64,000 bases of DNA from UBA8950 sp034411635 (GCA_034411635.1 DAOUML010000134.1:22977-86976); one strand, 5' to 3'. Counted from the stretch's first letter, positions 50,328 through 59,672 are shown. Notes: a model not told the origin generated them from the letters alone. A program made the numbers and translations.

Positions 50328-51062
50328 TTGGAAGCCCTAGGTATTAACCTACCCTTTTTTCTGGTTCAAGTGGTCAACCTGATTATCATGTACGTTGTGG
50401 TAACCAAGTGGATTGTTGGCCCTATTTCCGGGTTGCTCGAAAAACGCCGCGCAACCATTAACCAGGGCCTCGAAGATGCCCGCGAGGCTGCCGAAGCCCG
50501 CGCCAATGCCGAAAAACAAGCCGAGAAAATTTTGGCCGAAGCCCAGGCGAAAGCCGCACAGGTCGTGCGCGATGCTACTGAGCGCGCCGAAGCCGCCGGG
50601 CGCGATGTCAAAGCCGCCGCCGAAGCCGATGCCTCCAAAGCCCGCGAAAAAGCCATCTCTGAAGTTCAGGAAGAACGCAACCGCATCTTGAGCGATTTGC
50701 GTGGGCAGGTCGCCGCTCTCTCGATTGCCGCCACCCAAAAACTGGTCGGCGAAGCCCTCGATGAAAAACGTCAGCATGTCCTGATTGAAGAATTCTTCTC
50801 TGGCGTCAAGTCTGGCAAGGTGCTCGTCATGGAGGGCCAATCCATTTCCGGTCAGTCTGCCGACGTGACCAGCGCTCTGCCGCTGACCAACGCCGAACAG
50901 GAAGCCGTCAAAAAGGACGTGCTTGCCAAATCTGGCGCTGAGTCCGTCGCTTTCCATGTTGACCCGTCCATCCTGGGCGGTCTCGTCATCCGCCTTGGTG
51001 ATAAAGTGTTGGATGGCTCGGTTGCAGGAAAACTCGAAGGCCTGCGCGCCAGCCTGCGCTAA
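50328..51062 (+). CDS. atpF: ATP synthase subunit b fused to a C-terminal delta domain
   Basis: The 244-residue product starts at TTG 50328 (AGGAGG upstream). It has one membrane helix (~8-26), a long charged coiled coil (EAAEARANAEKQAEKILAEAQ...) and a C-terminal ~65-residue delta/OSCP-like domain (VTSALPLTNAEQEAV, VDPSILGGLVIRLGDKVLDGSV). The N-terminal helical delta domain that binds alpha is missing. It resembles the mycobacterial b-delta fusion but is much shorter. No separate atpH follows, and no atpA/G/D/C genes either; a terminator ends the operon. Confidence 0.9.
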   Translation: MEALGINLPFFLVQVVNLIIMYVVVTKWIVGPISGLLEKRRATINQGLEDAREAAEARANAEKQAEKILAEAQAKAAQVVRDATERAEAAGRDVKAAAEADASKAREKAISEVQEERNRILSDLRGQVAALSIAATQKLVGEALDEKRQHVLIEEFFSGVKSGKVLVMEGQSISGQSADVTSALPLTNAEQEAVKKDVLAKSGAESVAFHVDPSILGGLVIRLGDKVLDGSVAGKLEGLRASLR

Positions 51063-51072
51063 TTAAAGAATC

Positions 51073-51125
51073 CGAAAAAATGGCTGTTTGGGCGGCTTTA
51101 TGCCGCCCAAACAGCCATTTTTTCG
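51073..51125 (+). terminator. Terminator of the atp (Fo) operon
   Basis: A 24-bp perfect stem (51073-51096 with 51102-51125) with an A run on the left and T run on the right, 11 nt past the atpF stop. It cleanly ends the Fo operon. Confidence 0.92.
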
Positions 51126-51149
51126 TTAGTCTATGGTAAAACATCCTCT

Positions 51150-52760
51150 ATGACCACGCAAAAACTTCTTTCAGACCTTTTCGCAGAATTTCCCTTCCCT
51201 CATAGCGGCGACTTCGGCAGCAACCCGCCCATCGCCAACATCGTGATTGACTCGCGCAAAGTTCAGCCGGGCGACCTGTTTATTGCCATGCCCGGCGGCA
51301 GCGCCGACGGGCACAAATTTATCCCGTCTGCCATCGACAAAGGCGCGGCGGCAATCGTCAGCGAGCAGGACATTCCTGGCTTGCCTGTGCCTTACCTGCG
51401 CGTCGAAAACGCCCGCCGGGCTGTCACCTACCTGGCTTCGGCTTTCTACGATTACCCCGGCAGGAAATTGACTGTCATTGGCATCACTGGCACCGACGGC
51501 AAGACCACAACCAGCAACTTGCTTTACAAAATCTTGATAGCCGCTGGCATACGCGCCGGCATGATTTCAACCGTCAACGCCGTTATTGGAGACGAAGAAC
51601 TGGACACCGGCTTCCACGTCACCACCCCCGACGCGCCAGACGTGCAACTGTATCTCGCCAAAATGGTCGCCGCCGGGCTGACGCATGTTGTCCTTGAAAC
51701 CACTTCGCATGGTCTCGCCCAATTTCGCGCCGACGCCGCGCTGTATGACATTGGCATCATCACCAATATCACCCATGAACACCTTAACGACCACGGCTCG
51801 CTGGATGCCTATCGCGCCGCCAAAGCGCGCCTCTTCCAACTGCTGGCCGAAACTTCGCCCAAGAGCGGCAAACTCTATCGCCTGGCCATCCTTAATCGGG
51901 ACGATTGGTCGCACGAATATCTCTCAAGTATTATTCGCGTAGTCAACTCAGAATTAGCATCAACCAGCCCATCGGCCCAAATCTCCCAACGCATCTACGG
52001 CATCGGCGGCCAGGCCGACATCCGTGCTGAAAACGTGCGCTTCCTGCCCTCCGGCCTGACCTTCGATGCGGTGGGCGAGAATTTCTCTATCCCGATTCAC
52101 AGCCCGCTGGTGGGCGATTTCAATATATCGAACATTCTTGCCGCCCTGACGGCTGCCATCCTTGGCTTGGGCATTCATCCGCAGGACGCCGCGCGCGGGG
52201 TTGCCAACCTGACCGGTATTCCGGGTCGCATGGAGCGCATCGACTACGGCCAGTCCTTCACCGCAATTGTCGATTTCGCCCATACCCCCAACGCGCTCAA
52301 GAACGCCATCGAAACCGCCCGCCGCCTGACCGATAAACGCGTGATTGTCGCTTTTGGTTCCGCTGGCCTGCGCGACAAACTCAAACGCCGCATGATGGCC
52401 GAAATCTCCGCCGATCTGGCCGATATCACCATTCTGACCGCCGAAGATCCGCGCACCGAGCCGTTGGATGGTATTCTCGAAGAAATGGCCGCTGGCGCGC
52501 GCGAAAAAGGCGGTCTGGAAGGCCAAACCTTCTGGCGCGTGCCTGACCGGGGCGAAGCCATCCGTTTCATGCTCAAACTGGCCCAACCTGGCGATATCGT
52601 CATGGCCTGCGGCAAGGGACACGAACAATCAATGTGTTTCGAGACCACCGAGTACCCCTGGGACGACCGTACCGCCATGCGCGCCGCCCTGACTGAGTTT
52701 ATGGGCGTTGAGGGGCCGGATATGCCGTACCTGCCGACGCAGGAAACGAATACCCGATAA
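51150..52760 (+). CDS. murE: Mur ligase, UDP-N-acetylmuramoyl tripeptide synthetase type
   Basis: The 536-residue ligase adds the third amino acid to the peptidoglycan stem peptide. It has the P-loop GITGTDGKTTTSNLLY, the substrate motif TTPDAPDVQ, ETTSHGLAQ, the likely carbamylated Lys in AAKARLFQ, and the C-terminal AEDPRTEPLD in place of the DNPR motif of diaminopimelate-adding enzymes. The third-residue amino acid (Dap, Orn or Lys) is therefore uncertain. An insert (~265-290) breaks the central domain. No Shine-Dalgarno site lies in the 24 nt between the terminator and the ATG, so the mRNA is probably leaderless. No other mur genes are nearby. Confidence 0.88.
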   Translation: MTTQKLLSDLFAEFPFPHSGDFGSNPPIANIVIDSRKVQPGDLFIAMPGGSADGHKFIPSAIDKGAAAIVSEQDIPGLPVPYLRVENARRAVTYLASAFYDYPGRKLTVIGITGTDGKTTTSNLLYKILIAAGIRAGMISTVNAVIGDEELDTGFHVTTPDAPDVQLYLAKMVAAGLTHVVLETTSHGLAQFRADAALYDIGIITNITHEHLNDHGSLDAYRAAKARLFQLLAETSPKSGKLYRLAILNRDDWSHEYLSSIIRVVNSELASTSPSAQISQRIYGIGGQADIRAENVRFLPSGLTFDAVGENFSIPIHSPLVGDFNISNILAALTAAILGLGIHPQDAARGVANLTGIPGRMERIDYGQSFTAIVDFAHTPNALKNAIETARRLTDKRVIVAFGSAGLRDKLKRRMMAEISADLADITILTAEDPRTEPLDGILEEMAAGAREKGGLEGQTFWRVPDRGEAIRFMLKLAQPGDIVMACGKGHEQSMCFETTEYPWDDRTAMRAALTEFMGVEGPDMPYLPTQETNTR

Positions 52761-52947
52761 ACAAAAAATGCTTGTGCTGAGTGTTGCGCTTGGCCCGGGG
52801 TCAATGCTCAGTGAAAACTCATCACAGTCGTTTGGTTCTCGTTTAATTGTAGTCAGTTGAAAATCTGCCTTTGTCGGTGACAACTTTTAGATGCTTGTTT
52901 CGCTTCGCCAGGCCTTTGCCCCCAGTTTGGGATCTGTGGTTTCCGCG

Positions 52948-54189
52948 CTAATCCGTTTGATGGCGTCTGTCGTTGCCCTTCATTGCGTTTAACAAAGAAT
53001 CCAACTTCTCGGCCATCGCTTCGCGGCTGAAATGCGCTTCAAGATAGGCTCGCCCGGCCAACCCCATTTGCAAAGATAGGCTGGGATCAGCGGCCAGTTT
53101 TCGCGCCGCCTCGGCCAGCGCCGCCGGGTCGCCGGGTTGCGCAAACAAGCCGCAGCCCGCTGCCTCAACCACCTCGCGGATGACACCGTCAATTGCCAGC
53201 AGCACGGGGCGGCCAGCGGCCATATAATCAAAAACCTTGTTCGGGTAAGTGGTTTTGTATTCATCAAGCGGCTTCAGAATCGCGAGGCAGGCATCGGCTC
53301 CGGCCAGGGCGGCAGCCATCTCATTTTTTGGCACGGGCGGCAGAAATATTACATTTTTTATGCTCATTCTTTTCGCGTAGTCAATAAGATTGTCCTTCTC
53401 TTTGCCATCTCCCAGCAAGACAAATTGAATCTTCTGATTTGCTTCCAGCAGTCTGGCGGTTTGCAGAACCACTGTCAGGTCATTTGAGATGCCGTGCGCG
53501 CCGGCGTATAGCACCACAAATTTATTTTTGAGCGCATGTTTTTGGCGAAACACCTGCCCGTTGTCAAGCGGGGTGAACATTTCGGGGTCTGCGCCGTTGG
53601 GAATTAGTTCAACCCGCCGCGCTCCGCGTTTGCCAACGTGGTCGACGTATGCAGGGCTATTAACCATCATCTGGTCGGCGCGCCGGTAGAGGAATTTTTC
53701 GAGCCAGTATGAGAGTTTAATCAGGATTGGGTTTTTCAATACCCCAACCGCGATGGCGAAATCGGGCCATAAATCGCGCACCTCAAACAGGAATCTTGCG
53801 CCTTTTAGCCGCGCTAACAACCAGGCTGTTACCCCCTGAAAAATTGGCGGCGAAGTTCCCCAGACCACATCCACATTTTTTACGCCCAGACCGATAAAAA
53901 AAGAAGAGACCATGAACGAGAAAAAAGCCAGGACACGATGCGCAAACGATTTGTGCAAAGCCTGGTAGGTGTAGGCGCGCCGGATGCTGATGCCTTCAGC
54001 CCCCATCTGGCTTCCCCCATCTTCTACGGAGATAGGGGAAGCGTTTTTACCCGTTAAGTAACTAACCGGCGAGGCAATCACCGTCACTTTATGGCCTTTG
54101 GAAACCAGAAAACGCGCCAGTTCGTGGTGGCGCGTTCCGCCGGGTTCGTTGAGGGCCGCGAAAGCCTGGTGAATAAGTAGAATGTGCAT
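52948..54189 (-). CDS. Glycosyltransferase family 4 (GT-B, WbuB-like)
   Basis: This 413-residue GT-B enzyme has an N-terminal acceptor domain (LIHQAFAALNEPGGTRHHELAR; ARFLFEVRDLWPDFAIAVG) and a C-terminal nucleotide-sugar domain (VVLYAGAHGISNDL, FVLLGDGKEKDNL, YPNKVFDYMAAGRPVL). The EVRDLWPD and PNKVFDYMA motifs are typical of GT4 enzymes that build surface polysaccharides. It is probably peripheral on the inner membrane face. It lies 9 nt after topA on the same strand but looks functionally unrelated; the mannose-1-phosphate guanylyltransferase at 56643 may supply sugar donors. Confidence 0.85.
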   Translation of the reverse strand: MHILLIHQAFAALNEPGGTRHHELARFLVSKGHKVTVIASPVSYLTGKNASPISVEDGGSQMGAEGISIRRAYTYQALHKSFAHRVLAFFSFMVSSFFIGLGVKNVDVVWGTSPPIFQGVTAWLLARLKGARFLFEVRDLWPDFAIAVGVLKNPILIKLSYWLEKFLYRRADQMMVNSPAYVDHVGKRGARRVELIPNGADPEMFTPLDNGQVFRQKHALKNKFVVLYAGAHGISNDLTVVLQTARLLEANQKIQFVLLGDGKEKDNLIDYAKRMSIKNVIFLPPVPKNEMAAALAGADACLAILKPLDEYKTTYPNKVFDYMAAGRPVLLAIDGVIREVVEAAGCGLFAQPGDPAALAEAARKLAADPSLSLQMGLAGRAYLEAHFSREAMAEKLDSLLNAMKGNDRRHQTD

Positions 54190-54198
54190 GAGAGCGAG

Positions 54199-56520
54199 TT
54201 ACTCGCTTACAACCGTATCCAACAGCATACTTTCCTGGCAATCCATGCACTGGGCTTCGCGTTTATTGGCGATTACCAGCGTTCCTCCGCAAGCCGGGCA
54301 GGGTTGCGCCAGCGGACGTTTCCAGGATGTGAAATCACATTCCGGGTAGGTGTTGCAGCCATAAAAAGTGCGCCCTTTGCGGGTTTTTCGCTCAACCAAT
54401 TGACCATTGGCGCATTTTGGACAGGCCACGCCAATTGGTTCCAGCCAGGGTTCGGTGTAGCGGCAATCCGGGAAACCGGAGCAAGAGATGAATTTTCCAA
54501 ACCGCCCATAGCGGATGACCAATTCCTTGCCGCAGGTTGGACAATCGCGCCCAATGGGCTCGGGCCCGCTCTTGGTTTGCGGCATTTCGGCCTGGGCCTT
54601 TTTTACCGATTCTGCAAATGGCCCGTAGAACTCGCCCATGACTTTTACCCAATCGGCGTGGCCTTCGGCAATTTTATCCAGATCTTCTTCCATGCGGGCG
54701 GTGAAGTCGGTGTTGACGATATCGGGGAAGTATTGAGTCATCAGGTCGTTGACCAGCACCCCGGTTTGGGTTGGTTCGAGACGCTTGTCGATGCGGTTGA
54801 CGTATCCGCGATCTTGAATGGTGGAAAGGGTGGGGGCGTAGGTTGAAGGGCGGCCAATGCCAAAAGATTCGAGTGTTTGCACCAGCGAGGCCTCGGAGTA
54901 GCGCGGCGGCGGCTGGGTAAAATGCTGTTCGGGCAGCAACCGGATCAGGGTCTGAGCCTGACCTTCGGCAATATCCGCCGGAATGCGCACGTTGTCGTCG
55001 TCTTCGTCCCGAATATCTTCGTTTTTGGCTTCTTCGTAGACCACCATAAAACCGGGGAACTTCACCGCCGAGCCGCCCGCCCGCAGCAAATAGCGGTGGG
55101 CGCTCGCGCCGTTTATTTCAACCGAGAGCGTATCATATAGCGCGGCTTCCATCTGCGAGGCCACAAAACGCTGCCAGATCAGGCGATATAGTTTGAACAT
55201 GGCCGGGTCGAGATACTGCTTCATTTTCTCCGGGTCACGCATCACGGCACTTGGGCGGATGGCCTCGTGAGCCTCCTGCGCGCCCGCAGCGCGGGTTTTA
55301 TATTGTGGCGCGCTTTCGGGCAGGAAGTTGCCGCCATAGCGATTTTCGATGTATGCCCGGGCTTCATTTTGGGCCACCTGTGAGACATTGGTCGAATCGG
55401 TGCGCATGTAGGTAATCAAGCCCGTGTTGCCGCCTTCGCCCACATCCTGGCCTTCATAAAGTCGTTGGGCCAGGGCCATGGTGCGTTTGGCGGTAAAGCC
55501 GAGTTTGCGCGAGGCTTCCTGTTGCAAGGTAGACGTGGTAAACGGCGCAGACGGCTTGCGGCGGCGCTCGCCGCGTTTGATTTTGCTGATTTCGTAGGCG
55601 GCCTTTTCCATATCTATCAGGATGGGGCGGACTTGTGACTCGTTGCCGAATTCGGCTTCTTTCTCGTCTATTTTGCTTAGTTTGGCGATGAAAGACTGCT
55701 TTCCACGCTCAGGCTTGAGTTCCGCTTCGACAGTCCAATATTCCTGCGGAATGAAATCTTCGATTTCGCGCTCGCGCTCGACGATGACGCGTAACGCCAC
55801 CGATTGCACTCGCCCGGCTGAAAGACGACTGCGCACTTTTTCCCATAAAATCGGGCTGATGGAATAGCCAACCAGCCTGTCCAGCACGCGGCGGGCCTGC
55901 TGGGCGTTGACGAGGTCCATGTCAATTTGCCGGGCATGGCCGAAGGCCTCGGCAATGGCCGGGGCGGTGATTTCGTGAAATGTCACCCGTTTGGCGCGTT
56001 GCGGGTCAATTTCGGCGGCTTCCAGTAAGTGCCACGAGATGGCCTCGCCTTCGCGGTCGGGGTCGGTGGCCAGGTAGATTTCAGAAGCGTTTTGGGCCAG
56101 TTTTTTGAGTTCTTTGACAGTTTCGCGTTTTTCGTTTGGCACGCGGTACTTGGGGGTAAAGTGATTGTCTACATCGACTGAGAGTTGCGAGCGCAACAGG
56201 TCGCGCACATGCCCAATCGAGGCGCGAACGGTGTAGCCTTTGCCGAGGAAGCGTCCCACTGTTTTTGCCTTGGCCGGCGATTCGACGATGACCAGTTTGC
56301 CGGTGGGTTTGCCTTCTTTTTTGGCCGGCTTTTTTCTGGTTCTGGGTTGTTTTTCGGGTGGGGTTAACCCCTCGTGAGATTCAGTTTTGCCAGTGCGGTA
56401 CATGGCTGTGCCGCATACCGGGCAGGTGCCGCGTGTTACCGGCGCGCCAGCCGCGTTAAAGGTTGCCTGGGCGTCATTAATATCGCGTTTGTCTTTACAT
56501 TTCATGCAATAGGCTTGCAT
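54199..56520 (-). CDS. topA: DNA topoisomerase I with extra N-terminal zinc finger
   Basis: The 773-residue type IA topoisomerase relaxes negative supercoils. An N-terminal four-Cys finger (YCMKCKD, Cys5/8; TCPVCGT, Cys33/36; DUF5679-like) is fused ahead of the TOPRIM domain (KLVIVESPAKAK; DPDREGE 153-159). The catalytic Tyr371 is in GLITYMRTDSTNVS. Three C-terminal zinc ribbons follow (CPTCGKELVIRYGRFGKFISC; CPKCANGQLV; CPACGGTLVI). AGGAGA precedes the ATG. The core is complete. Confidence 0.94.
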   Translation of the reverse strand: MQAYCMKCKDKRDINDAQATFNAAGAPVTRGTCPVCGTAMYRTGKTESHEGLTPPEKQPRTRKKPAKKEGKPTGKLVIVESPAKAKTVGRFLGKGYTVRASIGHVRDLLRSQLSVDVDNHFTPKYRVPNEKRETVKELKKLAQNASEIYLATDPDREGEAISWHLLEAAEIDPQRAKRVTFHEITAPAIAEAFGHARQIDMDLVNAQQARRVLDRLVGYSISPILWEKVRSRLSAGRVQSVALRVIVEREREIEDFIPQEYWTVEAELKPERGKQSFIAKLSKIDEKEAEFGNESQVRPILIDMEKAAYEISKIKRGERRRKPSAPFTTSTLQQEASRKLGFTAKRTMALAQRLYEGQDVGEGGNTGLITYMRTDSTNVSQVAQNEARAYIENRYGGNFLPESAPQYKTRAAGAQEAHEAIRPSAVMRDPEKMKQYLDPAMFKLYRLIWQRFVASQMEAALYDTLSVEINGASAHRYLLRAGGSAVKFPGFMVVYEEAKNEDIRDEDDDNVRIPADIAEGQAQTLIRLLPEQHFTQPPPRYSEASLVQTLESFGIGRPSTYAPTLSTIQDRGYVNRIDKRLEPTQTGVLVNDLMTQYFPDIVNTDFTARMEEDLDKIAEGHADWVKVMGEFYGPFAESVKKAQAEMPQTKSGPEPIGRDCPTCGKELVIRYGRFGKFISCSGFPDCRYTEPWLEPIGVACPKCANGQLVERKTRKGRTFYGCNTYPECDFTSWKRPLAQPCPACGGTLVIANKREAQCMDCQESMLLDTVVSE

Positions 56521-56541
56521 TTACTTCTCCTGATAACTGCA

Positions 56542-56637
56542 AGACCTGACAGGTTTTTACGTGACCTTGATATAAAAATCTTCCATCCTTCGCAAGACGC
56601 TTTGATGATTAAGCATCTGATAAAACCTGTCAGGTCT
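56542..56637. repeat. Inverted-repeat intergenic element (REP/MITE-like)
   Basis: Perfect 16-bp inverted repeats (56542-56557 and 56622-56637), each built around ACCTGACAGGT or its complement, enclose a 64-bp AT-rich non-coding core between topA and the mannose-1-phosphate guanylyltransferase gene. Confidence 0.8.
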
Positions 56638-56642
56638 CTGGG

Positions 56643-57740
56643 TTAAGTATATTTTTCTCTACCTTCACGTCTCAACTGCTCAACCACCAGGCGCACTTCC
56701 TGGGCGCGGTCGCGGTGACAGGCCAACAGCACATCGCCAGTATCAACCAGGATGACGTTATCCAGTCCGATGGTGACGAAGAGTCGTCCGTCACCGTTGC
56801 CGTAGAGCAACGAGCCGTGCGTCTCCAGCGCGAGCAACTCGCCGCTGACGATGACATTGCCGTCTTGATCGGGCAAGATGACATCGAAAAGCGCGTCCCA
56901 TGAGCCGATGTCGCTCCATTCCAGCCCGGCGGCGGGGATGACGGCCACCCGCTCGGCGTGTTCCATGATGCCGTAATCGATGGTTTCGTTTTTCAGGCCC
57001 ATCCAGTGCGCTTGCAGTGTTTCGGCGCGGGCGGGCGTGTCCCATGCTGCGGCTATCTCGTCGAGCGCGGTTTTGAGTTTTGGCATTTGAGCGCCAAATT
57101 CAGCCAAAATGCGCTCGGTTTTCCAAATGAACATGCCTGAGTTCCAGGAGTAATCGCCTGAGAGCAACATTTGGCGGGCTGCCGCTTCGTCTGGTTTTTC
57201 CTGAAAGCGCGAAACATTATAAACCGGATAACTGAAGTTTTCAGGCAGGGGCGCGCCGCGTTGAATGTAGCCATAGCCGGTGGCGGCGAAAGTGGGCGCG
57301 ATGCCAAGCGTTACCAGATAATCTTTTTCGGCCACATCTGCCGCTACGCGCAGCATGTAATGGAACAGGTCGCGATCACGGATGTAATGGTCGGAGGGCA
57401 AAATTGCCATGCTTGCCAGCGGGTCGCGTTGGTGCAGGATGGCGGCGGCCAGCCCAACCACCGAGGCTGTGCCACGGGGGGCCGGTTCGAGCAGAAAATT
57501 CTCAAAAGGTAGTTCAGGGGCCTGCTGGCGCAATTCAGCGGCTTGTTCGGCTACGGTGACGACAAAAATGCGTTCAGGCGGAATCAGTTCATCGAGGCGG
57601 CGGACGGTGGTTTGGAACAGACTTTCAGCGCTGATGAGCGGAATGGATTGTTTGGGCCGATCACGCCGCGAGACGGGCCAAAGCCGCGTTCCGCCGCCGC
57701 CAGCCATGATGACTGCGTAAAAATGTTCGTTTGATTTCAT
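56643..57740 (-). CDS. manC: Mannose-1-phosphate guanylyltransferase
   Basis: The 365-residue enzyme makes GDP-mannose from mannose-1-phosphate and GTP. The nucleotide-binding signature GGGGTRLWPVSRRDRPKQ is at the N-terminus, followed by LLEPAPRGTASVVGLAA, ILPSDHYI, the FQEKPDEAAA motif and the product motif NSGMFIWK. It is the short form without the C-terminal isomerase domain of bifunctional ManC. It lies 2 nt after dprA, an unusual partner. GDP-mannose would feed surface glycans or glycoprotein sugars. Confidence 0.92.
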   Translation of the reverse strand: MKSNEHFYAVIMAGGGGTRLWPVSRRDRPKQSIPLISAESLFQTTVRRLDELIPPERIFVVTVAEQAAELRQQAPELPFENFLLEPAPRGTASVVGLAAAILHQRDPLASMAILPSDHYIRDRDLFHYMLRVAADVAEKDYLVTLGIAPTFAATGYGYIQRGAPLPENFSYPVYNVSRFQEKPDEAAARQMLLSGDYSWNSGMFIWKTERILAEFGAQMPKLKTALDEIAAAWDTPARAETLQAHWMGLKNETIDYGIMEHAERVAVIPAAGLEWSDIGSWDALFDVILPDQDGNVIVSGELLALETHGSLLYGNGDGRLFVTIGLDNVILVDTGDVLLACHRDRAQEVRLVVEQLRREGREKYT

Positions 57741-57742
57741 AG

Positions 57743-58852
57743 TTATTGGGTTTCATACGGCGCGGATTCTTCGCGCACGGCTACATACTGCATTCCGCCC
57801 ACCTGACGCACCAGGCCTTTGAGTTCCATCATCGTCAGGGTGGCTGAAACCTGGGCGATGGGCATACCGCTTTGGGCGCGGATTTCGTCCACGTGCAGGG
57901 GTTCCGCGCCAATGAGTTGGAAGAGGGCCGCTTCGGTGGGGTCGGAGGGCAGGGTTTTGCGGATTTCGCGCCGTTCCAGATTACGAGTCAGGTCGAGGGC
58001 GTCGAGAATGTCTTTGACGGCCAGCAGCGGCCTGGCGCCGTTGGCTATCAGGCGGTTGGTGCCTTTGCTCTGCGGGGCGAAGATGTTGCCCGGCACAGCG
58101 AAGACATCCCGGCCCTGGTCGGCGGCGAAGGATGCGGTGATGAGCGAACCGCTGGTTTCGGCGGCTTCGATAACCACCACCGTCAGCGAAAGGCCGCTGA
58201 TGATGCGGTTGCGAGGTGGAAAATTGGCGCTTTCGGGTGGGGTTGAAGGGGCGTAATCGCTGAGCACCGCGCCTTGCTCACTAATTTTCTCAGCCAGCCC
58301 ACGATGTTCGGGCGGGTAGATGCGGTCGATACCGGAGCCAAGCACGGCCAGGGTGCGTCCGCCGGCTTTCAGGGCGGCGCTGTGGGCAATTGCATCGACT
58401 CCGCGCGCCAGCCCGCTGACAATGGTGATGCCGTTGCGCGCCAGGGTTGCGGCGAGTTCTTCAGTTACCTGGCGGCCATAGGCCGTGACGGCGCGCGTAC
58501 CTACGATGCCCACTGCCCAAACATCTTCTGAGGTGATTTCACCTTTCAGGTATAACACTGGCGGCGGCTGGTCAATTTGTTTGAGGTGGGGCGGGTAGGT
58601 TGGCGAATCCCAGGTCAAAATTTGAATGCCCTGACGCTCGGCATCCTGGATGAGTTTGTCTACATCCAGCGAGGCGCGCGCCTGTACGACGCGTTCGGCC
58701 AGTTTGGGGCTTAGTCCGGCGGCTACCAGGTCGAGTGGGGAGGCTTTCCAGGCGTTTTCGGCAGTGCCAAAGGCATCGAGCAAGGCTTGCAAGCGCACGG
58801 CGCCAATGCCCTTGACGGTGGTAAACGCAACCCAAAATTTGGTGTCTGCCAT
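57743..58852 (-). CDS. dprA: DNA-processing protein DprA
   Basis: This 369-residue DprA protects incoming single strands and loads RecA during natural transformation. It has an N-terminal helix-hairpin region (TTVKGIGAVRLQALLDAFG), the Rossmann-like core with VGTRAVTAYGRQ, SGLARGVDAIAHSAAL, GSGIDRIYPPEH and FPPRNRIISGLS, and a C-terminal winged-helix domain (~300-360, LIGAEPLHVDEIRAQSG). It sits in the rpsP-KH-rimM operon (15 nt after rimM). Competence genes were not seen in the window. Confidence 0.93.
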   Translation of the reverse strand: MADTKFWVAFTTVKGIGAVRLQALLDAFGTAENAWKASPLDLVAAGLSPKLAERVVQARASLDVDKLIQDAERQGIQILTWDSPTYPPHLKQIDQPPPVLYLKGEITSEDVWAVGIVGTRAVTAYGRQVTEELAATLARNGITIVSGLARGVDAIAHSAALKAGGRTLAVLGSGIDRIYPPEHRGLAEKISEQGAVLSDYAPSTPPESANFPPRNRIISGLSLTVVVIEAAETSGSLITASFAADQGRDVFAVPGNIFAPQSKGTNRLIANGARPLLAVKDILDALDLTRNLERREIRKTLPSDPTEAALFQLIGAEPLHVDEIRAQSGMPIAQVSATLTMMELKGLVRQVGGMQYVAVREESAPYETQ

Positions 58853-58866
58853 GGCCTGGGGCGGGG

Positions 58867-59427
58867 TTAGTCGTCCAATCCGGGCAGCAGGCGCACGCGC
58901 ACCAGGCCGGCTTGCGGGTCAATGTGCAGGATGACCTCTTCGATGGCGGGCAGAAGCAGGTCGCTTTTTTCAGGGCGTTGGACGATGTAGACCTCATTGG
59001 CCCCGGTTTGCAGAATTTCAGCCAGAACGCCCAGTTCTTCATCGGCTTCGTTAACCACCCGTAAGCCGATAACTTGATGGTGATAGTATTCACCTTCTGG
59101 CAGAGGGGGGCGGTCTTCCGCGCGGACAAAGACCGTGTGACCGCGATATTTTCCGGCTTCTTCGGGGTTTTCAATGCCCTCGAAGCGTACCAGTAGCCCG
59201 TCGTTGTGTCCGCGCACGGAGGCCAGGCGCATGCTTTTGTGCTGTGGGCCAACCAACAGCGTTACGCGGGGCTTCAATCGCTGGGGGAAATCGGTCAGAA
59301 CTTCCATCAACATTTCGCCGCGCAGCCCATGTGGGCGGCGGAGAACGCCAACGCTCAAATACACAGGCTCGCCAGATGCGGGCGAGCCTGTCTGGTCAGC
59401 GTGGACTGACTGTTTTTTTGTGGTCAT
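58867..59427 (-). CDS. rimM: 16S rRNA processing protein RimM
   Basis: The 186-residue protein has an N-terminal RimM domain (YLSVGVLRRPHGLRGEMLME, GKYRGHTVFVRAEDRPPLPEG) and a PRC-barrel (VIGLRVVNEADEELGVLAEI, ANEVYIVQRPEKSDLLLPAI). RimM binds S19 and helps 30S head maturation. A polar ~20-residue N-terminal extension precedes the domain. The start overlaps the KH stop by one base. Confidence 0.93.
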   Translation of the reverse strand: MTTKKQSVHADQTGSPASGEPVYLSVGVLRRPHGLRGEMLMEVLTDFPQRLKPRVTLLVGPQHKSMRLASVRGHNDGLLVRFEGIENPEEAGKYRGHTVFVRAEDRPPLPEGEYYHHQVIGLRVVNEADEELGVLAEILQTGANEVYIVQRPEKSDLLLPAIEEVILHIDPQAGLVRVRLLPGLDD

Positions 59428-59660
59428 CAGGGGTCTACCACGTCGAGGGTTACTTGCTGGCCGTCGCGTTCTGCGGCAACGCGCAGCAGAATGCGAATGG
59501 CGTTGGCAACGCGACCATTTTTGCCGATAACTCGTCCCATGTCATCTTTGGCGACATGCAGTTGCAGGCGCACCCGGTTGCCATGTTTGGTTTGGGTGAC
59601 TTCAACTTCGTCGGGTTTTTCGACCAGAGAGCGGGCGAGGTGTTCTGTCAGGGCTTTCAT
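59427..59660 (-). CDS. khpA: KH-domain RNA-binding protein (KhpA-like)
   Basis: The 77-residue single KH domain has the RNA-binding loop VIGKNGRVANAIRILL. KhpA proteins, often with KhpB, bind many RNAs and affect cell size and ribosome assembly. The place between rpsP and rimM is the usual one in many phyla. Confidence 0.9.
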   Translation of the reverse strand: MKALTEHLARSLVEKPDEVEVTQTKHGNRVRLQLHVAKDDMGRVIGKNGRVANAIRILLRVAAERDGQQVTLDVVDP

Positions 59661-59672
59661 GGGGAAGCCTTT

